A stretch of 41,871 nt of DNA from Shewanellaceae bacterium UBA2521 (GTDB lineage Bacteria > Pseudomonadota > Gammaproteobacteria > Enterobacterales > Shewanellaceae), in the NCBI GenBank assembly GCA_002341165.1, contig DDNL01000007.1, positions 2,075 through 43,945 on the forward strand, written 5' to 3'. Made by a program: the position numbers and the translations under genes. Below the pieces are notes generated by a model, which worked only from the letters and a program-made list of their open reading frames with translations, was not told the origin of the DNA and did not search any database. This document shows, piece after piece, positions 7,846 to 16,469 of the stretch (position 1 is the first letter of the stretch; the number at the start of each line of letters is the position of its first letter).

Positions 7846-8832
7846 ATGCAGGGTTCTGTCACAGAATTTCTTAAACCACGTCTAGTTGAAATAGAACAGT
7901 TAAGCTCAACTAGAGCAAAGGTTACTCTTGAGCCGTTAGAGCGTGGCTTTGGCCACACTCTAGGTAATGCGTTAAGACGCATTTTACTCTCATCAATGCC
8001 GGGTGCTGCTGTCACTGAGGTGCAGATTGATGGTGTGCTTCACGAGTATAGTAGTAAAGAAGGCATTCATGAGGATGTACTTGATATTTTATTAAACCTT
8101 AAAGGTTTAGCTATCAGGCTTGAAGGGAAAGATGTTGCCACGTTGACATTAAGTAAATCAGGTGAAGGCCCTGTTACTGCAGCAGATATCACTCATGATG
8201 GCGATGTGGAGATTTTAAATCCAGAACATCATATATGCCAGCTCATTGGTGATGCGAATATATCTATGACCATTCAAGTTGAAACAGGTCGTGGGTATAT
8301 GCCAGCTTCAACGCGAGTTTCTTCTGAAGAAGAGCGTTCTATAGGTCGTTTACTTGTTGATTCGTCATTTTCTCCTGTATCACGTATCGCGTATACAGTT
8401 GATTCTGCTCGTGTTGAACAACGTACGAACTTAGATAAGTTAGTCATTGATATGACTACTAATGGAACCATTGAACCTGAAGAAGCTATTCGTCGAGCTG
8501 CAACAATTCTTGCTGAGCAACTTGAAGCATTTGTTGACCTTCGCGATTTCTCGGAGCCTGAAAATAAGGTCGAGAAGCCTGAGTTTGAGCCTATTTTACT
8601 ACGTCCTGTTGATGACTTAGAGTTAACAGTCCGTTCAGCTAACTGTTTGAAAGCTGAATCGATTCGTTACATTGGTGATCTTGTACAGCGTACAGAAGTA
8701 GAGTTACTCAAAACTCCTAATTTAGGTAAGAAGTCTTTAACAGAGATCAAAGACGTATTGGCATCGAGAGGTCTGTCTTTAGGTATTAGGCTAGATAATT
8801 GGCCACCTGAAGAGCTTGTTGATGATATCTAA
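7846..8832 (+). CDS. rpoA: RNA polymerase alpha subunit
   Basis: The 328-residue product has the N-terminal dimerisation domain (residues 1-235, with LEPLERGFGHTLGNALRRIL near 27-46). A flexible linker leads to the C-terminal domain (about 250-328, LLKTPNLGKKSLTEIK) that contacts UP-element DNA and activators. RpoA nucleates the polymerase core. It lies between rpsD and rplQ, with an AGAGAGGAC ribosome-binding site. Confidence 0.98.
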   Translation: MQGSVTEFLKPRLVEIEQLSSTRAKVTLEPLERGFGHTLGNALRRILLSSMPGAAVTEVQIDGVLHEYSSKEGIHEDVLDILLNLKGLAIRLEGKDVATLTLSKSGEGPVTAADITHDGDVEILNPEHHICQLIGDANISMTIQVETGRGYMPASTRVSSEEERSIGRLLVDSSFSPVSRIAYTVDSARVEQRTNLDKLVIDMTTNGTIEPEEAIRRAATILAEQLEAFVDLRDFSEPENKVEKPEFEPILLRPVDDLELTVRSANCLKAESIRYIGDLVQRTEVELLKTPNLGKKSLTEIKDVLASRGLSLGIRLDNWPPEELVDDI

Positions 8833-8869
8833 ATACGTGAGTATCAAATTTATTTGGAAGGATTAAGTA

Positions 8870-9277
8870 ATGCGCCATCGTAAGAGCGGACGTCAACTTA
8901 ACCGCAATAGTAGCCACCGTAAAGCTATGTTTTGTAACATGGCTGGTTCTTTAGTTCGTCATGAAGTGATTAGAACAACTGTGGCTAAAGCGAAAGAATT
9001 ACGTCGTGTAGTTGAACCTTTAATTACACTTGCAAAAAGTGACAGTGTGGCGAATCGCCGTTTAGCATTTGCTCGCACACGTGACAAAGATGTAGTCGGT
9101 AAACTGTTTGGCGAGCTTGGTCCTCGTTATTCAGAGAGACCAGGCGGATATACACGTATATTGAAGTGTGGTTACCGTACTGGAGATAAAGCGCCAATGG
9201 CTTATATTGAGCTCGTTGATCGTCCATTACAAGAAGCTGTAGTGGAAGCGGAAACAGTCGCTGAATCTCAAGCATAA
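8870..9277 (+). CDS. rplQ: 50S ribosomal protein L17
   Basis: The 135-residue protein starts MRHRKSGRQLNRNSSHRKAM and carries the L17 signature through TRILKCGYRTGDKAPMAYIEL. It has a slightly extended acidic tail. L17 sits at the bottom of the 50S subunit near the exit tunnel. It is the last gene of the alpha operon and is followed by a strong terminator. Confidence 0.98.
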   Translation: MRHRKSGRQLNRNSSHRKAMFCNMAGSLVRHEVIRTTVAKAKELRRVVEPLITLAKSDSVANRRLAFARTRDKDVVGKLFGELGPRYSERPGGYTRILKCGYRTGDKAPMAYIELVDRPLQEAVVEAETVAESQA

Positions 9278-9307
9278 TAACTCAATATTCAATATTTGAG
9301 TTTACAG

Positions 9308-9337
9308 AAAAATGCCAGTTCATAGCTGGCATTTTTT
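9308..9337 (+). terminator. Rho-independent terminator of the alpha operon
   Basis: An 11-bp stem (AAAAATGCCAG at 9308-9318 with CTGGCATTTTT at 9326-9336) and a 7-base loop end in a run of six T. It lies 30 bases after the rplQ stop. Confidence 0.85.
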
Positions 9338-9361
9338 GTATCTGGAGAAGGTGTATAAAAA

Positions 9362-10552
9362 ATGGTTGTGCAAGATGTTGTTGTCATTGGTGCAGGTGCA
9401 GCGGGTTTAATGTGTGCGGCGACGGCTGGACAAAGAGGGTTGCGTGTTACGGTATTGGATCACGCAAAACGTCCTGGAAAAAAGATTTTAATTAGTGGTG
9501 GTGGGCGTTGTAACTTCACGAACTATGAAATCGATCCTCATCGTTATATATCAAATAATATTCATTTTTGTAAGTCAGCTCTGGCTCGTTACACGCAATG
9601 GGACTTCATTGCTTTAGTTGAAAAATATAAAATTGCTTACCATGAGAAGACGTTAGGGCAACTGTTTTGTGACGATAGCGCTAAATCCATTGTAGCGATG
9701 CTTGAAGCCGAATGTCATCAAGGACACGTACAGTTTCATTTCGAGACACAGATTCAGCACATTGAACGTTTGGACTCTGGACATTTTGTGATAACAACGG
9801 ATAAAGCATGTTATCGAGCTTCCTCTCTTGTTATTGCTTCAGGCGGCTTATCTATGCCAAGATTGGGCGCAACACCTTTTGCTTATAAAGTGGCTGAGCA
9901 GTTTGGGTTACCGGTTATTGCACCACGAGCAGGTTTAGTGCCTTTTACTTTATCGCCAGATGACAAAGCTTATATCGCTGAGTTATCAGGTGTCGCGTTA
10001 CCTGCTGCGGTGACAACAGAGAGAATTACTTTTGATGAGAGTATTTTATTAACCCATAGAGGGTTGTCAGGGCCTGCTATGCTCCAAGCTTCATCTTATT
10101 GGCAAGCAGGAGAGTCTATTGAAGTTAACTTGCTTCCTCACTCTTCTATAAGAGAGCTGGTTCAAGCTGCAAGCATCCAGTCGCCACAAAAAGAGCTTAA
10201 AACTGTACTGTGCCAGTGGTTACCTAAACGATTAGTCGAAGCTTTTATTGAGCAAAAATTTATTGTATCGAAGAAATTGAATCAGCTTATTCCTAAGGAT
10301 TATGAAGCGCTTGAGCATTGGGTGCATCGGTGGGCTCTTGTTCCTGCTGGTACAGAAGGGTATCGTACAGCAGAAGTGACCTTAGGCGGTATAGATACTG
10401 ACTTTCTTTCGTCGAAAACCATGATGGCGAAGCAGGTTAAAGGTCTATATTTCATAGGCGAATCGGTTGATGTGACAGGCTGGCTCGGAGGGTACAATTT
10501 CCAATGGGCATGGTCTTCAGGATGGGTTGCTGGGCAATCGGTATCAGAGTGA
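9362..10552 (+). CDS. BaiN/HI0933-family NAD(P)/FAD-dependent oxidoreductase
   Basis: The 396-residue product has an N-terminal FAD-binding GxGxxG motif (residues 10-15), the family hallmark ISGGGRCNFTN (44-54) and the C-terminal FAD-contact region FIGESVDVTGWLGGYNFQWA. This matches the HI0933/YhiN/BaiN flavoprotein family. Members are widespread, but most, including E. coli YhiN, have no settled physiological substrate; clostridial BaiN acts on bile acids, which should not be assumed here. It begins just after the alpha operon terminator, and a mutT-type gene follows 16 bases after its stop, so the two may be co-transcribed. Confidence 0.9.
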   Translation: MVVQDVVVIGAGAAGLMCAATAGQRGLRVTVLDHAKRPGKKILISGGGRCNFTNYEIDPHRYISNNIHFCKSALARYTQWDFIALVEKYKIAYHEKTLGQLFCDDSAKSIVAMLEAECHQGHVQFHFETQIQHIERLDSGHFVITTDKACYRASSLVIASGGLSMPRLGATPFAYKVAEQFGLPVIAPRAGLVPFTLSPDDKAYIAELSGVALPAAVTTERITFDESILLTHRGLSGPAMLQASSYWQAGESIEVNLLPHSSIRELVQAASIQSPQKELKTVLCQWLPKRLVEAFIEQKFIVSKKLNQLIPKDYEALEHWVHRWALVPAGTEGYRTAEVTLGGIDTDFLSSKTMMAKQVKGLYFIGESVDVTGWLGGYNFQWAWSSGWVAGQSVSE

Positions 10553-10568
10553 AATGGAGTTATAAAAA

Positions 10569-11015
10569 ATGAATAAAATTGAAGTTGCTGTGGGTGTTGT
10601 AGCGCATCCAGAGCAAGGCATTATCCTAACTCAGAGGGCGAAAAACGCACATCAGGGCGGTAAATGGGAGTTTCCTGGAGGCAAGGTCGAAGAGAGTGAA
10701 TCACCTGCCGAGGCGCTTCTCAGAGAGCTTGGTGAGGAAGTTGGCATTATGCCTCTAGAGTATGTTTTATGGCGAGAACAGAGGTTTTCATACCCTGACC
10801 GACATGTCATATTGTATATCTATTGGGTGAGCAAATTCAGCGGTATTCCTTATGGTGCAGAAGAGCAGACTCTGGCTTGGGTGCAGCCACCACAGCTGGG
10901 TGAATATCATATGCCTGATGCGAATCAAGGCTTTCTACCTGATTTAATGGCTTATGCAGAATCTGCTTTATCACATCAGGTGAGCTTCAGCGCATCGACT
11001 AGCTCGTCTATGTGA
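10569..11015 (+). CDS. mutT: MutT-type Nudix hydrolase (8-oxo-dGTP diphosphatase)
   Basis: The 148-residue protein contains a complete Nudix box (residues 38-60: G-x5-E-x7-REL-x-EE-x-GI), the Mg2+-binding catalytic helix. MutT removes 8-oxo-dGTP and 8-oxo-GTP to prevent A:T to C:G transversions. Length and the N-terminal VAVGVVAHPEQGIILTQRA fit MutT. A GGAG ribosome-binding site lies about 10 bases upstream. Its 3' end overlaps the convergent yacG by 40 bases. MutT next to the yacG-zapD-coaE-pil block is common in gammaproteobacteria, though usually not as a convergent overlap. Confidence 0.85.
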   Translation: MNKIEVAVGVVAHPEQGIILTQRAKNAHQGGKWEFPGGKVEESESPAEALLRELGEEVGIMPLEYVLWREQRFSYPDRHVILYIYWVSKFSGIPYGAEEQTLAWVQPPQLGEYHMPDANQGFLPDLMAYAESALSHQVSFSASTSSSM

Positions 11016-11170
11016 TCAGAGGAGGGCGTTGTTGTGATAACATGGCTTTCATTTGCCCACTCACCTAGGTCAATGAGCTTGCAGCGTTCGCAACAAAAAG
11101 GTCTATGTTTATTTTCTGTTTGCCAAGGCGTTGTCTTCTGGCAAGTTGGACACTTTATCTGAATTGTCAT
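10976..11170 (-). CDS. yacG: DNA gyrase inhibitor YacG, zinc protein
   Basis: This 64-residue protein has the four zinc-binding cysteines Cys7, Cys10, Cys26 and Cys30 (CPTC and CCERC) and the family motif CKLIDLGEWANE. E. coli YacG binds GyrB and inhibits gyrase. It is the last gene of a leftward block after zapD (15-base gap), and its coding end lies inside the 3' end of mutT on the opposite strand. Confidence 0.93.
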   Translation of the reverse strand: MTIQIKCPTCQKTTPWQTENKHRPFCCERCKLIDLGEWANESHVITTTPSSDHIDELVDALKLT

Positions 11171-11185
11171 AAATCTATATCTTGT

Positions 11186-11926
11186 TTAAGGCTCTGAGCA
11201 GCAAGCTAGAGAGAATTTAGTATCATTGACATAATGCTGCTGATTATCAAAGTGAACCATATGAATAGCGAACCTATTTTTATGACCACTGATTGTAGGG
11301 TAGCATCGACTGTTGGGGTCTATTTTAACACGAATCATTGCAATAGGTGAATGATTGATGTGCTGGAAAAAACCATCTTTGGCTGTATTCTCGCTATAAG
11401 GCTCAGACTCTCTTATTAATTCAAGAATACAATCTACGCTGCGTACAAGTGGTTTGAAGTGATTGTGCCATGTATCAGCTTGTTCTATACGCTGTTCTGG
11501 AGAGGTTGCTAACCAATAATGTAGCTGAGGTAAGTCAAAGTTACAGCTCGCTCCTGTTACAGTTAGCCTTTGTCGAATGGAGTTAAGAAAACGATCTCGT
11601 TGAAAAATATCCGCAGCCCCCAAGGGCTGTATTAATTGGCTTCTATATTGAGCCATGTTTTCTTTTAAGGCTTCTATTTTCTCCTGATCTATATCAGGTA
11701 AGTCCTGCCACTTGGTTGCGAGCTGCATATACTTATCCAAGTCTTTAAGTAAGTCATTCTTATAATCTACTCGCTCACAGAGTTCATAAAGACCGAAAAG
11801 AGGCTGAAATAATCCTATACCGAAATCATGCTTAATAGCATGCTCTAGTTGGGTGTTGATATGCTCAAGTCTAAGGTAGCCTCGGACTTTAGTATTCAAC
11901 GGATATTCAAAAATTTGCTCTTTCAT
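11186..11926 (-). CDS. zapD: Cell division protein ZapD
   Basis: The 246-residue product matches ZapD (YacF), a cytoplasmic dimer that bundles FtsZ filaments and stabilises the Z-ring. Recognisable segments are the N-terminal FEYPLNTKVRGYLRLEHI, the central PLGAADIFQRDRFLNSIRQR and the C-terminal strands around IRVKIDPNSRCYPTISGHKNRF. Its ATG overlaps the coaE stop by four bases, so translation is probably coupled. Confidence 0.93.
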   Translation of the reverse strand: MKEQIFEYPLNTKVRGYLRLEHINTQLEHAIKHDFGIGLFQPLFGLYELCERVDYKNDLLKDLDKYMQLATKWQDLPDIDQEKIEALKENMAQYRSQLIQPLGAADIFQRDRFLNSIRQRLTVTGASCNFDLPQLHYWLATSPEQRIEQADTWHNHFKPLVRSVDCILELIRESEPYSENTAKDGFFQHINHSPIAMIRVKIDPNSRCYPTISGHKNRFAIHMVHFDNQQHYVNDTKFSLACCSEP

Positions 11927-12525
11927 TGCTTCGCCATTAAACGATATTGCTTATCGAGTGATACTACTTGTTCTTCTAATTCAAGAATCGTACCATTATT
12001 ATGAATGACGTCGTCAGCATGCTTAAGCCGTTCACTTCGGGTGACTTGAGTCTTTATGATTTTTTCTATGTCATCAGCGCACGCATGATCTCGCGCCATA
12101 GCTCTCTGTTTTTGTATCGCTTCCGAAACATCAATGACAAGAGTCCTCGATGCTAAGTTATGCCAACCACTTTCTATCAATAAGGGTACAACAAGAATAG
12201 TATATATGCTCGGAGCATTTTTGGCTTGTCTTAGTAGTTCTACTTTGATCAGCGGGTGAAGTAAGTTGTTGATCCATAAGCGTTCTTGCTCTTGATTAAA
12301 AATAAGCTTTCTGAGTTCTTTACGATTTAATGAGCCGTCATCAGATAAAACGTCAGAAGAGAAGTGTTGCACTATTTTTTGTAAGGCCTCTGTACCAGGT
12401 TGAACGACTTCGCGAGCAATATCATCGGTATCAATACAATGAATATGATATTTTTCAAAGAGTCGTGTAACTGTTGTTTTACCGCTTCCAATACCCCCAG
12501 TGAGGCTGATAAAAAAAGAAGACAT
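11923..12525 (-). CDS. coaE: Dephospho-CoA kinase
   Basis: CoaE phosphorylates the ribose 3'-hydroxyl of dephospho-CoA, the last step of coenzyme A synthesis. The 200-residue protein has the P-loop GGIGSGKT (residues 10-17), the substrate-binding DTDDIAREVVQPG and the lid segment VTRSERLKHADDVIHN. It lies between pilD (1-base gap upstream) and zapD (4-base overlap), the standard position in gammaproteobacteria. Confidence 0.96.
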   Translation of the reverse strand: MSSFFISLTGGIGSGKTTVTRLFEKYHIHCIDTDDIAREVVQPGTEALQKIVQHFSSDVLSDDGSLNRKELRKLIFNQEQERLWINNLLHPLIKVELLRQAKNAPSIYTILVVPLLIESGWHNLASRTLVIDVSEAIQKQRAMARDHACADDIEKIIKTQVTRSERLKHADDVIHNNGTILELEEQVVSLDKQYRLMAKQ

Positions 12526-12526
12526 A

Positions 12527-13411
12527 TTAGATCCAAGAAGTTAAATACCATTGCAGAGCTTGCTCGCCAAATAAAAGACTTATCCAACCAGCAAGAGCAA
12601 GATAAGGGCCGAAAGGAACAGCTTGATTCAGTTTTTGACGCCGCATAGATAAGATGCTTAAACTGACCACAAGACCTATCACAGATGAAAAGAAGAGAAT
12701 TAAAGGTAATTGTTGCCAGCCTAGCCATGCACCTAGGGCTGCTAGGAGTTTAAAGTCACCATAACCCATACCCTCTTTACCTGTTGTGAGCTTAAACATC
12801 CAAAATACCGACCAAAGTAATATATAACCAGCAACTGCACCTATTACAGCATCCTCCAGCGCAATAAAGCCTGTCGTTAAATTAAATAATAAACCAAGCC
12901 AAATTAAAGGTAAGACGATTTGATCCGGCAAAAGCATTTCATCTAAGTCAATAAAGCTTAACGCGATTAAACCAAGACCTAAGCAAGCGAAGCCTATAAA
13001 AGAAACTGTGTAGCCAAAATGTGCATAGAGGCTGATGAGCATGAGCCCTGTTAAAGCCTCGACCAAAGGGTAACGCCATGGAATTTGAGTTTTACATTCA
13101 GCGCAGCGTCCTTTGAGCCAAAGATAGCTCAGAAGAGGTATGTTGTGATGTGCAGCAACAGGCTTATGACAATGCAAACAATGAGAACGTGGAAAGCAAA
13201 GGTTAAATGTTTGAGGATACTTATCTTCAAAAGGAACATTTTGGGGTAAAGCTTTACATTCGGAATACCATTGACGCTTCATCATGATAGGGAGTCTGGC
13301 CACTACAACATTGATAAAGCTGCCTAAGATGAAGCCAAATAAAAGTATGATACCCATAGCTAGCGTCGGGTGTTGCGTGAAAAAATAAGAAAGTGTTGTA
13401 ATCGAATTCAT
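12527..13411 (-). CDS. pilD: Prepilin leader peptidase / N-methyltransferase
   Basis: PilD cleaves the leader of type IV prepilins and methylates the new N terminus. The 294-residue membrane protein has the zinc-type tetracysteine loop (Cys78, Cys81, Cys103, Cys106) and the aspartic-protease aspartates in IDLDEMLLPD (153-163) and GMGYGDFK (214-221). About eight membrane segments follow the N-terminal domain. It sits downstream of pilC with a 52-base gap and should process the PilA encoded at the head of the same cluster. Confidence 0.95.
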   Translation of the reverse strand: MNSITTLSYFFTQHPTLAMGIILLFGFILGSFINVVVARLPIMMKRQWYSECKALPQNVPFEDKYPQTFNLCFPRSHCLHCHKPVAAHHNIPLLSYLWLKGRCAECKTQIPWRYPLVEALTGLMLISLYAHFGYTVSFIGFACLGLGLIALSFIDLDEMLLPDQIVLPLIWLGLLFNLTTGFIALEDAVIGAVAGYILLWSVFWMFKLTTGKEGMGYGDFKLLAALGAWLGWQQLPLILFFSSVIGLVVSLSILSMRRQKLNQAVPFGPYLALAGWISLLFGEQALQWYLTSWI

Positions 13412-13463
13412 GATGGCATCAATGGCGTGATTTAGTGATAATGATTTACTTATAGTACCACAT

Positions 13464-14678
13464 TCAACTTTGTATGAGGTCAGTCATCTGAAAAATAGGT
13501 AAGTACATACCAAGAATTAATACGCCCACACATAAAGCAACACATAGCATCAGACAAGGTTCAATCATTTGACTTAAGGTAGAAAATCTCTCGTTTAGCT
13601 TTTGTTCATAAATTTCAGCAAGTTGCATAGTTGCTTTGGTAAGCTGTCCTGTTTGCTCTCCTGTTTTGATGAGTTCAATGGTGAGAGGACTATGTTTAAA
13701 AAAGCCGTTATGTTGCATAGCTTGATAAATATGTTCTCCACCCATAATATCTTGTTTGAGCTGAAACATAGCACGTTGGAAAGTCGTGTTATGATGTGCA
13801 TTTGCCAGTGCATCAAGACTCGATAAAATAGGCAAGCCACATGCTTGAGTGATGGCTAAAATACGTAAAGTACGTGCGCTGATCATATCGTGAAGCCATT
13901 GGCGTATTCCTGGTAAACATAAAAGTAAGCGATCGAGTTGAAGCTTGATTGGTTTTTTCTTCCGTAATACATTGAAACTTAAGCATAACAAGCTAAAGGA
14001 TGCAGCAAATTTAGATCCATGCTCATTCAGTAAGGTACTGATATATAACAAGGATTGCGTAAGCCAAGGTAATTGAGCATGAAACTGCTGATACATACTT
14101 TGCATTTGTGGTAAAACTTGTGTCAGTAGAAGGACGCTCAAGCCAAGCGCGACAACGAGAATAATGCATGGATAAAGCATAGCTTGGCGTGTTTTATCTT
14201 TAAACTGTTTGCTTTTTTTCTGATATAAGTGCAACCATTGAAAGCTTTCTTGCAATGCTCCTGTTTGCTGACCTGTCTGAATCAGATTTAAGTAAAAAGG
14301 GTCAAAGTGCCTTGGATAATGCGAGAATGCATCATAAAGAGAGGCTCCAGATTGAATTGTTTTTAAAATGTGACAACGCATAAGATGGGTTGCAAAATGA
14401 GATGTATGTAATTGTTCTAATGCCGTAGTGATGGGTAAACCAGCTCCTTGCATCATGTCTAAATGACGAGTGAACTTATGAATATGTTCAGGCTTTATAC
14501 TGTATTGGATATATATTTTATGCCATAAAGGTTGGGGCTTGATGAGATAAGGATTGATGTTTTTCGCTTTGAGTTGTTGTGTTACATCATCAGGATGCCA
14601 AGCAATACAATAACCTGTGCATTGTGTTTGATGCTCATCTAGACCTTTCCAAGTATAAATAGATAGAGAGGTTAACAT
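13464..14678 (-). CDS. pilC: Type IV pilus inner-membrane platform protein
   Basis: The 404-residue protein has two GspF/PilC repeats, each with conserved patterns (FTRHLDMMQGAGLPITTALEQL and the later SLLDAL-like repeat with GEHIYQAM and IELIKTGEQTGQL). Three membrane segments are visible near residues 165-190, 218-240 and 375-400. PilC anchors the assembly motor and passes ATPase motion to pilin. Its start overlaps the pilB end by seven bases. Confidence 0.94.
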   Translation of the reverse strand: MLTSLSIYTWKGLDEHQTQCTGYCIAWHPDDVTQQLKAKNINPYLIKPQPLWHKIYIQYSIKPEHIHKFTRHLDMMQGAGLPITTALEQLHTSHFATHLMRCHILKTIQSGASLYDAFSHYPRHFDPFYLNLIQTGQQTGALQESFQWLHLYQKKSKQFKDKTRQAMLYPCIILVVALGLSVLLLTQVLPQMQSMYQQFHAQLPWLTQSLLYISTLLNEHGSKFAASFSLLCLSFNVLRKKKPIKLQLDRLLLCLPGIRQWLHDMISARTLRILAITQACGLPILSSLDALANAHHNTTFQRAMFQLKQDIMGGEHIYQAMQHNGFFKHSPLTIELIKTGEQTGQLTKATMQLAEIYEQKLNERFSTLSQMIEPCLMLCVALCVGVLILGMYLPIFQMTDLIQS

Positions 14679-15895
14679 GTTGGATGAGGTATCACACGTA
14701 GTACTTCATCTAAGCTGGTGAGCCCTTGTTGCGCTTTATGCAAACCAGCAGTGAATAAATCATCATATGTCTTATATTGTGACGTTTGCTCTGTATGGTC
14801 CTGTATGTGCCCATGTGTTAAAGCTTGTCGTAAGCTTGGACTCATAGGCATCATTTCATAGACAGCTATACGGCCTTTATATCCTTGATAACAGTCACTG
14901 CAACCTTGAGCTTGATAAAAGCAGGTGCCTTCTGTAACAGAAAGATTGAGTTGCTTCAGTTGTGCTGTAACCTGAGTGTTAGGTTGTTTGCAGTAAGGAC
15001 AAAGCTTACGTAATAAGCGTTGTGCTATAACCAGCTCAAGAGATTGTACTAGTGCATCTATAGATAAGCCCAAATTGATCAAACGATTCAGCGTTGCATA
15101 AGCTGAATGTGTGTGTAGACTCGATAGAACCAAATGCCCTGTTTGCGCAGCTTTGAGTGCAATATCTGCGGTTTCTAAATCGCGTATTTCTCCAATCATT
15201 AATATGTCAGGGTCTTGTCGTAGTAACGCGCGTAATATGTGTGCGAAACTTAAGTCGATTTGTGGATTTGCTTGTACTTGATTAACGCCATCTAAACTGA
15301 TCTCTACAGGATCTTCAACGGTAGACAAGTTTTTTGTTGGAGCATTTAAATACTTTAAAGCAGCATAAAGTGATACAGTTTTACCTGATCCTGTTGGCCC
15401 TGTAATAAGAATGAGTCCTTGTGGTTTAGCTAAAGAGCGTTTGATGTTTTGTAGCTGTGATGTGCTAAACCCTAAAGTATCTAAATGAAATTTTTGCTTT
15501 TGGGTGTTCTGAAGACGCATGACAATTTTCTCACCATATAATGTGGGCAGTGAGCTGAGCCTAAAGTCGAGGACACAAGAAGGTAGATGAACTTGAGCTC
15601 TACCATCTTGAGGTCGCCTGTGCTCTGCAATATTGAGTTGCGCTAATACCTTCAAGTGAGTGCATATTTTTATGCCTTGTTCCTTGGTCTCCGTACACAG
15701 TGGGTGCAATAAACCATCAATGCGAAATCGTATGCGGTAGTGATCGAGAAAAGGTTCAATATGTATATCACAAGCCTGATGTGTCAGAGCATAGTTAAAT
15801 ATGTGCTCTATATATTCCGTGATACTCAGTTCGTGATGCGTTTTGGATGCAAGATATAGTTCTGTGTGTGAACGGGTTGTATTAGTGTCGGTCAT
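14672..15895 (-). CDS. pilB: Type IV pilus assembly ATPase, short form without N-terminal domain
   Basis: The product is a hexameric secretion ATPase: Walker A GPTGSGKT (residues 166-173), Walker B ILMIGEIRD (231-239), His box around HLVLSSLHTHSA (254-265) and a tetracysteine zinc site (Cys299, Cys302, Cys332, Cys335). At 407 residues it is far shorter than typical PilB (about 560). It begins directly at the N2-like region (CDIHIEPF near 42-49) and lacks the N1 domain. The pilA stop is only three bases upstream, so no missing 5' part lies here. HofB-like proteins are shorter too, but I do not know one this short. Confidence 0.9.
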   Translation of the reverse strand: MTDTNTTRSHTELYLASKTHHELSITEYIEHIFNYALTHQACDIHIEPFLDHYRIRFRIDGLLHPLCTETKEQGIKICTHLKVLAQLNIAEHRRPQDGRAQVHLPSCVLDFRLSSLPTLYGEKIVMRLQNTQKQKFHLDTLGFSTSQLQNIKRSLAKPQGLILITGPTGSGKTVSLYAALKYLNAPTKNLSTVEDPVEISLDGVNQVQANPQIDLSFAHILRALLRQDPDILMIGEIRDLETADIALKAAQTGHLVLSSLHTHSAYATLNRLINLGLSIDALVQSLELVIAQRLLRKLCPYCKQPNTQVTAQLKQLNLSVTEGTCFYQAQGCSDCYQGYKGRIAVYEMMPMSPSLRQALTHGHIQDHTEQTSQYKTYDDLFTAGLHKAQQGLTSLDEVLRVIPHPTC

Positions 15896-15898
15896 GAT

Positions 15899-16366
15899 CT
15901 AAAAAGACTCCATTTGCGCAGCACTTTGTACAGTCTTGTTTGCATGATGTGCTTTACAATGTGTAGGTTGGAATTGTGAGGGCAAATCTGTTGTACATGA
16001 CCAAGCTCCCTGTTTTCTTTGTAATGTAATGCTGTGGTCAGCGATACCTTCAGAAATAAAAGTGACCTGAAGTTCGTAAACGGGATGCGTACCTTCGATG
16101 TAGTTGAAGGTCATATTGCCTATACTTTTTTGATCCAGCTGGTGGCCGCCTAACTGTTCTAGCGATAGAGAAGATGTGATGGGCTGGTCTTGAGCTATAC
16201 GTTGTTCAATGTGAGGTTTGAGTGCATTTAAGCTGGCAAAAGCCGACATGACCTTCGATTGCACGACATACACTTGGTATTGAGGGATTACGATGGAACT
16301 CAGTATGCCAATGATCACCATTGCAATCAGAATTTCTAAAAGGGTAAATCCATTTTTCTTGAGCAT
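15899..16366 (-). CDS. pilA: Type IV prepilin
   Basis: The 155-residue protein has a short basic leader ending in Gly6 and mature sequence FTLLEILIAMVIIGILSS, the class III/type IVa signature with Glu5 of the mature chain, followed by a hydrophobic helix. Two cysteines near the C terminus (in WSCTT and PTHCK) probably form the D-loop disulfide. I chose the ATG at 16366 because it sets the leader correctly; longer in-frame starts up to 16522 would overlap nadC. It is the first gene of the leftward pil cluster. A hairpin covers its ribosome-binding region. Confidence 0.95.
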   Translation of the reverse strand: MLKKNGFTLLEILIAMVIIGILSSIVIPQYQVYVVQSKVMSAFASLNALKPHIEQRIAQDQPITSSLSLEQLGGHQLDQKSIGNMTFNYIEGTHPVYELQVTFISEGIADHSITLQRKQGAWSCTTDLPSQFQPTHCKAHHANKTVQSAAQMESF

Positions 16367-16396
16367 GATAGAGCCTATCAAATTGTAAGATAGGCT
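16367..16396 (-). promoter_or_regulatory. Hairpin over the pilA ribosome-binding site
   Basis: On the pilA strand AGCCTATC pairs perfectly with GATAGGCT (16389-16396 with 16372-16379, 9-base loop). The AGG of the probable ribosome-binding site lies in the second arm, seven bases before the ATG. A competing small hairpin (GATAG/CTATC with a 3-base loop) is also possible. There is no T run, so a nadC terminator is unlikely. This arrangement could limit pilA translation. Confidence 0.45.
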
Positions 16397-16469
16397 ATAC
16401 TTTAATCGATAAGTAGCAGTTACAAAAAGTGTTGATTTTTGGTAGTAAAGTTGATGTTTGCAGTATGAC

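Noticed and set aside
12372..12728. Minus-strand 118-codon frame across coaE and pilD
   Set aside because: It is out of frame with two well-supported genes on the same strand and reads as a shadow.
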